In this document: positions 8,566 through 15,390 of the stretch, one piece after another
Numbering within the stretch: the stretch's first letter is position 1
Layout: each line of letters opens with the position of its first letter
NCBI RefSeq assembly: GCF_000189535.1
Contig: NC_015145.1
Coordinates: 1,116,001 to 1,180,000 of the forward strand
Direction: 5' to 3'
From: Pseudarthrobacter phenanthrenivorans Sphe3
GTDB lineage: Bacteria; Actinomycetota; Actinomycetes; Actinomycetales; Micrococcaceae
DNA: 64,000 nt
The notes under the pieces: generated by a model
The model's database searches: none
Seen by the model: the letters and a program-made list of their open reading frames with translations, nothing else
Told to the model about the DNA's origin: nothing
Program-made: the position numbers and the translations under genes

Positions 8566-8611
8566 CACACATGATCTTCAACCCTTCTTCGGCTCCTGAA
8601 AGGCAGAAGCA

Positions 8612-9427
8612 ATGAAACTCGGTTACTGTTCCATCACCTGGGGCGGCGTGGTGGGCCACGCCCAAGGCGTGACGAGCGTCAAGGACCTCTTTTACCTCAC
8701 CCACGGATCCATGAAGGACGCCGTCCAGGACATCGCCTCCGTCGGCTACGAGGGTGTTGAGATGTTCGACGGCAACCTCGCGGAATACGCGGAGAAGCCA
8801 GAGGAGCTCAAAGAAATCCTGAGCAGCTCCGGAGTCTCCCTGACAAGCGTCTACACGGGGGCGAACTTCATCTACGCAGATATCCTTCCCGACGAGCTGC
8901 ACCGGATCCACCGGGCAGCCGAGCTGGCCGCGAACTTCGGAGCTGAACGGCTCGTGGTTGGCGGGGGAGCACGGCGCGCGGCCGGAACCACTGAAGAGGA
9001 CTACCGCCGCCTCGGCAGCGCCCTGGACAGCGTCACGGACATCGCCGAAAGCTTCGGGCTGTCGGCGAGCTACCATCCACACCTGACCACCATCGTGGAG
9101 AGCCCGGACGAGCTGGACAAGCTCATGCCGCTCACGCGGATCGGGTTCTGCCCCGACACCGCCCATCTTGCAGCCGGCGGAGCAGATCCCGCCGCCGTCA
9201 TCCGGAAGTACCCCGACAGGATCCGGCACGTCCACCTCAAGGACCTCCGGAAAGACCCATTTTCCTTCCTGCCCCTGGGGCAGGGGGAACTCGACTTCCC
9301 GGACATCCTCGCGGCCATCCGGGAGAGCGGCTACGACAGCTGGCTCATGGTCGAACTGGACGGCTACGACGGGGATCCCCGGGAAGCGGCCGAGATCAGC
9401 AAGAAGTACCTCGAGAAACTCCTCTGA
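8612..9427 (+). CDS. Xylose-isomerase-like TIM barrel (sugar phosphate isomerase/epimerase family)
   Basis: 271-aa AP_endonuc_2-type TIM barrel. Likely divalent-metal ligands are seen in GYEGVEMFDG, SASYHPHL, GFCPDTAHL, RHVHLKD and MVELDGYDG. The family includes IolE dehydratase, epimerases and enzymes that eliminate at 3-keto sugars. The gene sits between the CUT2 permease and a Gfo/Idh/MocA dehydrogenase. An enzyme acting on the 3-keto product of that dehydrogenase (epimerisation, isomerisation or beta-elimination) is the best inference; the exact reaction cannot be read from sequence. The start is ATG 8612 after AAAGG. Confidence 0.88.
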   Translation: MKLGYCSITWGGVVGHAQGVTSVKDLFYLTHGSMKDAVQDIASVGYEGVEMFDGNLAEYAEKPEELKEILSSSGVSLTSVYTGANFIYADILPDELHRIHRAAELAANFGAERLVVGGGARRAAGTTEEDYRRLGSALDSVTDIAESFGLSASYHPHLTTIVESPDELDKLMPLTRIGFCPDTAHLAAGGADPAAVIRKYPDRIRHVHLKDLRKDPFSFLPLGQGELDFPDILAAIRESGYDSWLMVELDGYDGDPREAAEISKKYLEKLL

Positions 9428-9495
9428 CCATCCAAACCACCAGGGACGGCCAATGCAGGCATGTCCCGCCTTTTTCCGAAAGGAACCTGATTCAC

Positions 9496-10668
9496 ATGCA
9501 GAACCTCAACGTCGGCCTCATCGGAGGCGGCTTCATGGGCAAGGCCCACTCCCTGGCTTATGCCGCCATGCCCATGTTCTTCTGGCCCGCCCCGGCTCTG
9601 CCGGTCCGCAAGGTCATCGCTGAGGCCAACCCGGAACTGGCTGCAGAAGCGGCCCGCCGCTTCGGCTTCGAGAACTCCACCTCGGACTGGCGCAGCATCA
9701 TCGACGATCCGGACATCCACGTCGTAGACATTGCCACGCCGAACCACCTCCATGCCGAAATCGCGATCGCCGCGGCCGAGGCAGGCAAGCACATCATCTG
9801 CGAGAAGCCCCTTGCCCGCACGGGCGAGGAATCAAAAGCCATGTACGACGCAGTCAAGGACAAGAACATCGTCCACATGGTTGCCTTCAACTACCGCCGG
9901 ACTCCCGCCGTCGCGCTGGCCAAGAAGTACATCGAGGAAGGCGCCATCGGCCGCATCCTCAGCTTCCGAGGCACCTACCTCCAGGACTGGAGCGCGGACC
10001 CCAACTCCCCGCTGTCCTGGCGGTTCCAGAAGTCCATCGCAGGTTCCGGCGCCCTTGGCGACATCGCCACACACGTCATCGATATGGCCCGCTACCTCGT
10101 GGGCGAGTTCAGTGCCGTCAATGCCGTCCTGTCCACCTGGATTCCGGAGCGGCCGCTGCAGTCCGGCGGAGCTGACGCACTCGGCACCGTACGGGGCGGG
10201 GAGGGCCCCAAGGGCCCGGTCGACGTCGATGACGAGGTCATGACCATGATCCGCTTCGCCAACGGCGCCGTAGGATCCGTGGAAGCGACCCGCAACGCCC
10301 ACGGCAGGAACAACTACATCACTTTCGAAATCCACGGAACCGAAGGCAGCATCGTCTTCAACTACGAACGGCGCGACGAACTGCAGGTGGCCTTCGCCTC
10401 CGACCAGGCCGACCGCCGCGGGTTCCGCACCGTCTACACCGGGCCGGCGCACCCCTACGGAGAAGGACTCTGGCCCATCCCGGCGCTCGGCATCGGTTAC
10501 GGCGAAACGAAGATCATCGAAGCGCATGACTTCTTCAAGGCCATCGCAGAAGGAGGCAGCGTAAGCCCCAGCTTCGCGGACGGCTACCAGGTCGCCCTGA
10601 TCGACGATGCGATTGTCGAATCGGCGGCCAAAGAATCCTGGGTTGACGTTCCGCAGATCAGCGCGTGA
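9496..10668 (+). CDS. Gfo/Idh/MocA family NAD(P)-dependent sugar dehydrogenase, candidate levoglucosan dehydrogenase
   Basis: 390-aa oxidoreductase with an N-terminal Rossmann fold (GLIGGGFMGKAHS), the family EKP motif with Lys104, and a second-domain signature with Asp189 and His193 (GDIATHVID) that normally polarises the sugar hydroxyl. Members oxidise inositols, glucose derivatives and anhydrosugars. The length, the domain features, the actinobacterial host type and the linked TIM barrel fit what I recall of the levoglucosan dehydrogenase described from Pseudarthrobacter, but this is from memory and not a database match. It is the last gene of the rightward operon and ends just before a strong terminator. 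Confidence 0.87.
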   Translation: MQNLNVGLIGGGFMGKAHSLAYAAMPMFFWPAPALPVRKVIAEANPELAAEAARRFGFENSTSDWRSIIDDPDIHVVDIATPNHLHAEIAIAAAEAGKHIICEKPLARTGEESKAMYDAVKDKNIVHMVAFNYRRTPAVALAKKYIEEGAIGRILSFRGTYLQDWSADPNSPLSWRFQKSIAGSGALGDIATHVIDMARYLVGEFSAVNAVLSTWIPERPLQSGGADALGTVRGGEGPKGPVDVDDEVMTMIRFANGAVGSVEATRNAHGRNNYITFEIHGTEGSIVFNYERRDELQVAFASDQADRRGFRTVYTGPAHPYGEGLWPIPALGIGYGETKIIEAHDFFKAIAEGGSVSPSFADGYQVALIDDAIVESAAKESWVDVPQISA

Positions 10669-10674
10669 TCTGAG

Positions 10675-10707
10675 GGGAGGGACGGTGAAGAGCCGTCCCT
10701 CCCTTTT
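10675..10707 (+). terminator. Rho-independent terminator of the sugar operon
   Basis: Perfect 11-bp inverted repeat (GGGAGGGACGG at 10675-10685, CCGTCCCTCCC at 10693-10703) with a 7-base loop, followed by TTTT. It lies seven bases after the dehydrogenase stop and before the convergent GntR gene. Confidence 0.88.
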
Positions 10708-10737
10708 GGTTGTTTCCAGCCCTGCAGGATGTGCCAG

Positions 10738-11520
10738 TCAGGACTGGAACTGCTGCATCACCGAGAGGTGGCCGGCGCGGGCCGAGACCAGGCATTTGGC
10801 CAGGTAGAAGGGCTGGTTGCCGTTCCGCACGTATTGCGTCAGGACCAGCACCGGGTCCGAGGGGCGCAGGTCCAGCAGCTTCGCCCGGCTGGGTCCCACC
10901 TGGCTGAGGCTGATCTGGCACTCGCCCGGCCCCGCCAACCTGCCCAGCTGTTTGTTGAGCGCGGCCAGCAAGGTGGTGCCGCCGTCGTCCTCTATTTCAA
11001 GCGGCGCGGCGGCGCCCTTGCCGAAGCTGACCGGCTGGGCGGTGACGTTTTCCTGCAGGTGGGCGATGGCCTCGCCGTCGCGGATCAGGACCGATTCCCA
11101 AAGCCAGCAGTCGGTGCCGGGCCCGACGCCGATGCCGGGGGCGACGAATTCTGAGGCCGCCTGCCGGACCACCTGGGTGCGCTTGACCTCGGCCTGCTGG
11201 CCGGGGCTGCCGAGGACGTCCTCGAAGGGTTGGATGCGTTCGATGCCGATGCGGGGGAGTGTGTCCGAGACGAAGCGTCCGACGCCGCGCCGCGCCCTGA
11301 TGAGGCCATCCTCCTCGAGCAGCATGAGGGCTTCGCGGACGACGGTGCGGCTGACTTTCATGTCCGTGCCGAGTTCGGTTTCGGTGGGGATCATGGAGCC
11401 GGGGGTGAGGAGGCCGTTGCGGATGGCTTCGGCGATCCGCGAGTACACCGCGACGCGCAGGGGAGCGCCGGGCTGGGCGGCCACCGGCTGGGACAGGAAC
11501 CGGGCGGCGTCCTGGTGCAC
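10738..11520 (-). CDS. GntR/HutC family transcriptional regulator (UTRA effector domain)
   Basis: 260-aa regulator. The N-terminal winged helix (about residues 20-85: YSRIAEAIRNGLLTPG... VSRTVVREALMLLEEDGLI... GVGRFV) is followed by a UTRA-type domain with typical ligand-pocket strands and the ending LVSARAGHLSVMQQF. The GTG at 11520 is preferred over a longer frame to 11643, because a GAGG motif lies close upstream and the extra residues are low-complexity. It converges on the sugar operon, but its target is not evident; UTRA ligands are often phosphosugars or amino acids. Confidence 0.87.
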   Translation of the reverse strand: MHQDAARFLSQPVAAQPGAPLRVAVYSRIAEAIRNGLLTPGSMIPTETELGTDMKVSRTVVREALMLLEEDGLIRARRGVGRFVSDTLPRIGIERIQPFEDVLGSPGQQAEVKRTQVVRQAASEFVAPGIGVGPGTDCWLWESVLIRDGEAIAHLQENVTAQPVSFGKGAAAPLEIEDDGGTTLLAALNKQLGRLAGPGECQISLSQVGPSRAKLLDLRPSDPVLVLTQYVRNGNQPFYLAKCLVSARAGHLSVMQQFQS

Positions 11521-11709
11521 GTTATGCCTCGCTTGCGTGTTGGGTCCGGCATCTGGTGGTCGGTCCGGGGATTCCAGCCTAATCCACGTCTGATGCGTTT
11601 GTTGGACAAGCAGGGCGCCGGTCCTGCCTTGCTCGGGGAACACCCTGCACGTGCCTCGACGGGCACTCCGGCCCTTACGGATTGTCTGTGGCAGGTGGGA
11701 TCCTGCAGC

Positions 11710-13215
11710 ATGGCAACTAAACGTCGTCGCTCACGTAGCTCTGGTGCCGGTGGGCTCGGCCCTTTCGGCTTGTTCCTCGCCCTCGCCGCCATCGGGGTCC
11801 TCATCCACTACTGGTGGGTTATTCTGATCGTTCTCGGCGTGGTGGGGCTGACCGTGGGAATCGTCCGCTCCGCCAAGACCCCTCCTGCCGTGGCACGCCC
11901 GCAAAAGCCGTCCACTCCGCCGAAGCCTAAACCAGTCACGGCCCCGCCCCGCCCTGCCCCCGTCAGTGAGGATCTCGAGGGCCAGATGCGCGCAACCAAA
12001 CGGGTCCGCCGCACGCGGGACATGCAGGACTGGGACTACGAGTGGATCCGGTTGATGCACCCGGAAAAGAGCAGCCGCGAACTCAGCGAAATCGCCAACG
12101 CCCACTTCGCGCGCGGACGGTCGATCGGCATGAACTACGAGTGGGCCGGCCCTCGTGATTCCGGGCCGGAACCGCCCGCTGAGGCCGTCCGTGTGCCGGA
12201 AGATCACCAGTCGGCCAAGCCGGAGTCTTCGGACGAGCATGCAGTGAGTGGCCCGGAGGACGGCGTATCCCCGGTGCGCCTCGCGGTCCTCGCCCGCTTC
12301 CATTCCGACCTGATGAGGCTGTATGAGGCCCGGGTGGCACAGGCGCGCGAGGACACCCGCACCTCCTCAAACACGGACAACAACGTGCAGGAGCCAGGGG
12401 AGCTTTTTGAAAGCGACCCACGCACCATGTGGGCATGGGCTGAATATCTGGAAGGGCGGCTCTCCCTGCCGGTCAGCGGCGAGGCTGCTCGGCAGATCCT
12501 GGACGCGATCCCGCCCAGTGACCACGTCGAGATCTTCGGCGCGGTGGCCATCGGGGCAGAACTCCTCGGGAGCACGGACACGCTCCCGAAGGAGGCCCGA
12601 TTCGCCGCGAGGACATTCGACCGGTGGATCCTGACGTCTCCGGGAGGCCCCGCCGAGACTATCCCTGCTTCCAGTACAAGGCACTGGGGGACGGCCAAGC
12701 CGGCCTACCATGCCCGCTGGCTGGCACAGAGCAACTTCGGCCTGGCCGATGGCCGGAACCTGCGGGCCTACGCTGACCGGACACACGTCGATCGGTTTCG
12801 CGAGGGCGCCGGACTGCTCATCCTTCGGCTTCCCGACAGCCCCCTGGCGTCCGCCCCGCCAAAGCTCGGCACAGGGGGCGAAAACGCCCGGGTCGCGGGG
12901 TACATCAACTCCGTCACCGAACGGGTCCGGGCGGCGAACGCCAATTACGGCAGCCTTGAGGCCCTGACTGCGCTTCGGGAGACCCATGGGGCGGACAGGT
13001 GCATGAGGGCAAGGAACTATCTGAAGGCCGCCGTCGACGCCGTGAATCGGCGTCCCCGGATTGGAACTGATACCCACAAAGCCGTGGTTAGCCAGTTTCG
13101 CAATGCCGACCTGGGCGCCGCCTTCTTCTGCCAGGTCCTTAGCCTTCCCTATCCCGGGACCCAACCGCTGGGCAAAGCCCGGAGACGCCCTAAAACAGCA
13201 GCCGACTTCTACTGA
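11710..13215 (+). CDS. Membrane-anchored protein of unknown function (501 aa)
   Basis: I do not recognise a family. The N-terminus is strongly basic (ATKRRRSRSS) and followed by hydrophobic stretches at about residues 15-50 (one long or two short membrane helices). A Pro/Lys-rich linker (about 55-90), then a soluble region with WDYEWIRLMHPEKSSRELSEIANAHF, and a disordered acidic stretch follow. The C-terminal half is mixed alpha/beta, with conserved-looking YHARWLAQSNFGLADGRNLRAY. The ATG at 11710 lies after a weak purine site. The gene is isolated between a regulator and a VOC protein. The architecture suggests a cytoplasmic domain tethered to the inner face of the membrane. Confidence 0.8.
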   Translation: MATKRRRSRSSGAGGLGPFGLFLALAAIGVLIHYWWVILIVLGVVGLTVGIVRSAKTPPAVARPQKPSTPPKPKPVTAPPRPAPVSEDLEGQMRATKRVRRTRDMQDWDYEWIRLMHPEKSSRELSEIANAHFARGRSIGMNYEWAGPRDSGPEPPAEAVRVPEDHQSAKPESSDEHAVSGPEDGVSPVRLAVLARFHSDLMRLYEARVAQAREDTRTSSNTDNNVQEPGELFESDPRTMWAWAEYLEGRLSLPVSGEAARQILDAIPPSDHVEIFGAVAIGAELLGSTDTLPKEARFAARTFDRWILTSPGGPAETIPASSTRHWGTAKPAYHARWLAQSNFGLADGRNLRAYADRTHVDRFREGAGLLILRLPDSPLASAPPKLGTGGENARVAGYINSVTERVRAANANYGSLEALTALRETHGADRCMRARNYLKAAVDAVNRRPRIGTDTHKAVVSQFRNADLGAAFFCQVLSLPYPGTQPLGKARRRPKTAADFY

Positions 13216-13274
13216 CCCGTGTGGGCAGTGCCAGGCACTGACTCCTCGGCCAGGTCCTCCGTACACTTGGGTCC

Positions 13275-13652
13275 ATGGTCTCCCGTATCAGCGAACTGGT
13301 CCTCAACTGTGCCGATCCGGAACTCCTGGCTGGGTTCTGGTGCGGCGTCCTCGGCTATGTGGAGCTTGACCGGGAGGACGGTGCCATCGAGATCGGCCCT
13401 CCGGACGCCGGGTTCGGCGGCCTGCAGCCGACCATCATCCTGAGCCCGAGCAGCAATCCGCGGACCGGGCGGCTTCCCCTGCACATCGACGTCAACCCCG
13501 TGGACCGGGATCAGGATGCCGAACTGGAACGCCTGTTGGCCCTCGGCGCCCGCCCGGCCGACGTCGGGCAGACAGGCGACGAGCAGTGGCACGTCCTGGC
13601 AGACCCTGAGGGCAACGAGTTCTGCCTCCTGCGCAGGCGGCTCGACCCCTGA
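13275..13652 (+). CDS. VOC (glyoxalase-like) family protein
   Basis: 125-aa protein with paired beta-alpha-beta-beta-beta modules. The first begins ISELVLNCADPELLAGFWCGVLGY and the second ends VLADPEGNEFCLLRR, the standard VOC C-terminal signature. Members include glyoxalases, dioxygenases and antibiotic-resistance proteins; the short length fits single-domain Glyoxalase_6 proteins of unknown substrate. Its end meets the convergent hydrolase gene; a GCCACAT/ATGTGGC hairpin at 13664-13680 lies at the junction. Confidence 0.85.
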   Translation: MVSRISELVLNCADPELLAGFWCGVLGYVELDREDGAIEIGPPDAGFGGLQPTIILSPSSNPRTGRLPLHIDVNPVDRDQDAELERLLALGARPADVGQTGDEQWHVLADPEGNEFCLLRRRLDP

Positions 13653-13671
13653 CCGGGGGCGGGGCCACATC

Positions 13672-14451
13672 TCATGTGGCGGAGCCCGCAGGAGTTGCCT
13701 GCAGGGCCCAGTGCCGGCGGAGGGATTCGGCCAGCCGCTCAGGCTCGATCCGGTGCGGCGGGTCAAAGTGGTGGCGCTTGGGGAAGACCTCCAGGTGGAA
13801 GTCCGGGAAGAAGACCCTCGCCAGCCTGGCGGCAACCTCGCCATACTCATCCGGATGACTGAGCCCGCCCAGGGCAAAGAACACCGGCCTGCTGAACGCG
13901 GCGAGTTTGGACCGGTCCAGGTCGTACTCCTTGAAGGTGTTCAGGAACGCCCTGATGCCGGCCGGCCGCTTGGCCATCCACGGCGGCGGGGGACCAGGCT
14001 CCGGCGGCGGCAGGACGACGTCGGGCCTCACCTGGAGCCGCATGAAGGCGGCCATGAACTCATCCGGCGGGAGCGACTCCAGCTCCTGATACTTTCTCCG
14101 GTGTTGAGCGTAGGCGGGACTCCAGTCCCAGTTTCCTGCCCACGCGGGCTCCAGCAGGGCCAGGCTCTCCAGCCGGTCGGGATGCGTGGCGGCGAGTGCC
14201 AGGGCCGCCGCGCCGCCACCCGAATAGCCCAGGAGGTGGAACGTCTGCCAGCCCCGGGCATCGGCTTCCCGCAGCACTCCGGCCACCTCCGTGTCCAGGG
14301 TCCAGCCAGCCGGTGGTTCGTCGTCCTTGTACAGCTCCAGTTCCTTGGCGACGGCCTGCACCTCCGGCCCGAGGGACCGGATCAGGGACCCGTACGCCAG
14401 CTCCGCCGGGAGCACCGCGCCCGGTAACAGGACAGCCCGAATCGGTTCCAT
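13672..14451 (-). CDS. Alpha/beta hydrolase
   Basis: 259-aa soluble alpha/beta-fold hydrolase. The nucleophile elbow GYSGGG sits near residue 96, a helix A-A-L-A-L-A follows and a late strand leads to a HHFDPPHRIEPERLAE segment carrying the likely catalytic His. A Pro-rich insertion (about 148-163) forms part of the cap. No signal peptide is present, so it acts in the cytoplasm. Esterase, lipase-like or peroxidase activity cannot be separated by sequence. It is transcribed alone, downstream of the DeoR gene on the same strand but with its own 90-bp upstream gap. Confidence 0.85.
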   Translation of the reverse strand: MEPIRAVLLPGAVLPAELAYGSLIRSLGPEVQAVAKELELYKDDEPPAGWTLDTEVAGVLREADARGWQTFHLLGYSGGGAAALALAATHPDRLESLALLEPAWAGNWDWSPAYAQHRRKYQELESLPPDEFMAAFMRLQVRPDVVLPPPEPGPPPPWMAKRPAGIRAFLNTFKEYDLDRSKLAAFSRPVFFALGGLSHPDEYGEVAARLARVFFPDFHLEVFPKRHHFDPPHRIEPERLAESLRRHWALQATPAGSAT

Positions 14452-14541
14452 GCAGACACATTACGCCCGAAACCGACATCCGCAATGGGCTCGAAAACTG
14501 CGGATCGGGCTACTACTTTTCGATTGCGCGCTTTCCGAAAA

Positions 14542-15315
14542 CTAAGCGGCTACCGCAGCCACCTCAACAGCAACCCCGGCGTCCCGGAACTTCTGCACCT
14601 GGGTGGGGTCGGCGCCGTCGTCCGTCACCAGGGTCCACGGCAAAGCCAGCCGGGCCCACGCGTGGAACGGCCGCAGGCCGAGCTTGGAGGAATCCGCCAG
14701 CACGTACACTTCCCGCCCGCGCCGCGCCATCAGCTCCTTGAGCCGGGTCTGGGCGTGGTCCGCCTCGCAGATGCCATCCTCGGCGGTGACGGCGTCGGCA
14801 CCCAGGAACACCCGGTCAAAGCTCATCCGCTCCAACGCGGCCTCGGCCAGGGGGCCCACAAAACTCTGCGAAACGCTCCGCAACCGGCCGCCCAGACAGT
14901 CCACCTCGATGCCCTCGCTATCCGCCAGCTCCTGCAGGGTGTTGATGCCCGGCGTCGTCACGGACAACCGATCAAACCCGCGCAGCTCGTGGGCAAGAGC
15001 ACCCGCGGTGGAGCCGGCGTCAAGCAGGATGGACTCGCCGGGCTGGATCACCGAGACTGCCCAGCGGGCGATGGCGTGCTTCTGCTCGAACGCCTCGCCG
15101 GTGCGCTGCCGCAGCGACGCCTCCGGGTGCGCGCCCAGCGCCATCGCCCCGCCATAGGTGCGAGCCAGCCGGCCCTGCGAATTCAGCAGCGCCAGGTCGC
15201 GGCGGATGGTGGACGCGGTCACCTCGAACCGGGCCGAAAGCTCCTCCACGGAGGCCAGGCCGGTGGTCACGGCAAGGTGGTAGATCTCCTCGCGCCGCGC
15301 GTTTGCGCTGAGCAT
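14542..15315 (-). CDS. DeoR family transcriptional regulator
   Basis: 257-aa sugar-catabolism repressor. The DeoR helix-turn-helix lies at about residues 5-57 (REEIYHLAVTTGLASVEELSARF... STIRRDL) and the sugar-phosphate-sensing DeoRC domain follows, with LLDAGSTAGALAHEL and FLGADAV. ATG 15315 is chosen for its strong GGAAGGAG site. It lies 75 bases downstream of the kinase-PdxA fusion on the same strand. It probably controls this gene and the divergent transport operon through the TTGCGC repeats at 17858-17896. Confidence 0.93.
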   Translation of the reverse strand: MLSANARREEIYHLAVTTGLASVEELSARFEVTASTIRRDLALLNSQGRLARTYGGAMALGAHPEASLRQRTGEAFEQKHAIARWAVSVIQPGESILLDAGSTAGALAHELRGFDRLSVTTPGINTLQELADSEGIEVDCLGGRLRSVSQSFVGPLAEAALERMSFDRVFLGADAVTAEDGICEADHAQTRLKELMARRGREVYVLADSSKLGLRPFHAWARLALPWTLVTDDGADPTQVQKFRDAGVAVEVAAVAA

Positions 15316-15390
15316 TCCCGGTCTCCTTCCCGTGGGCATGGCGGTGGCAGTGCTACCCATGCTAGTTCCGGCCCCCAATGAATCGGGGAG

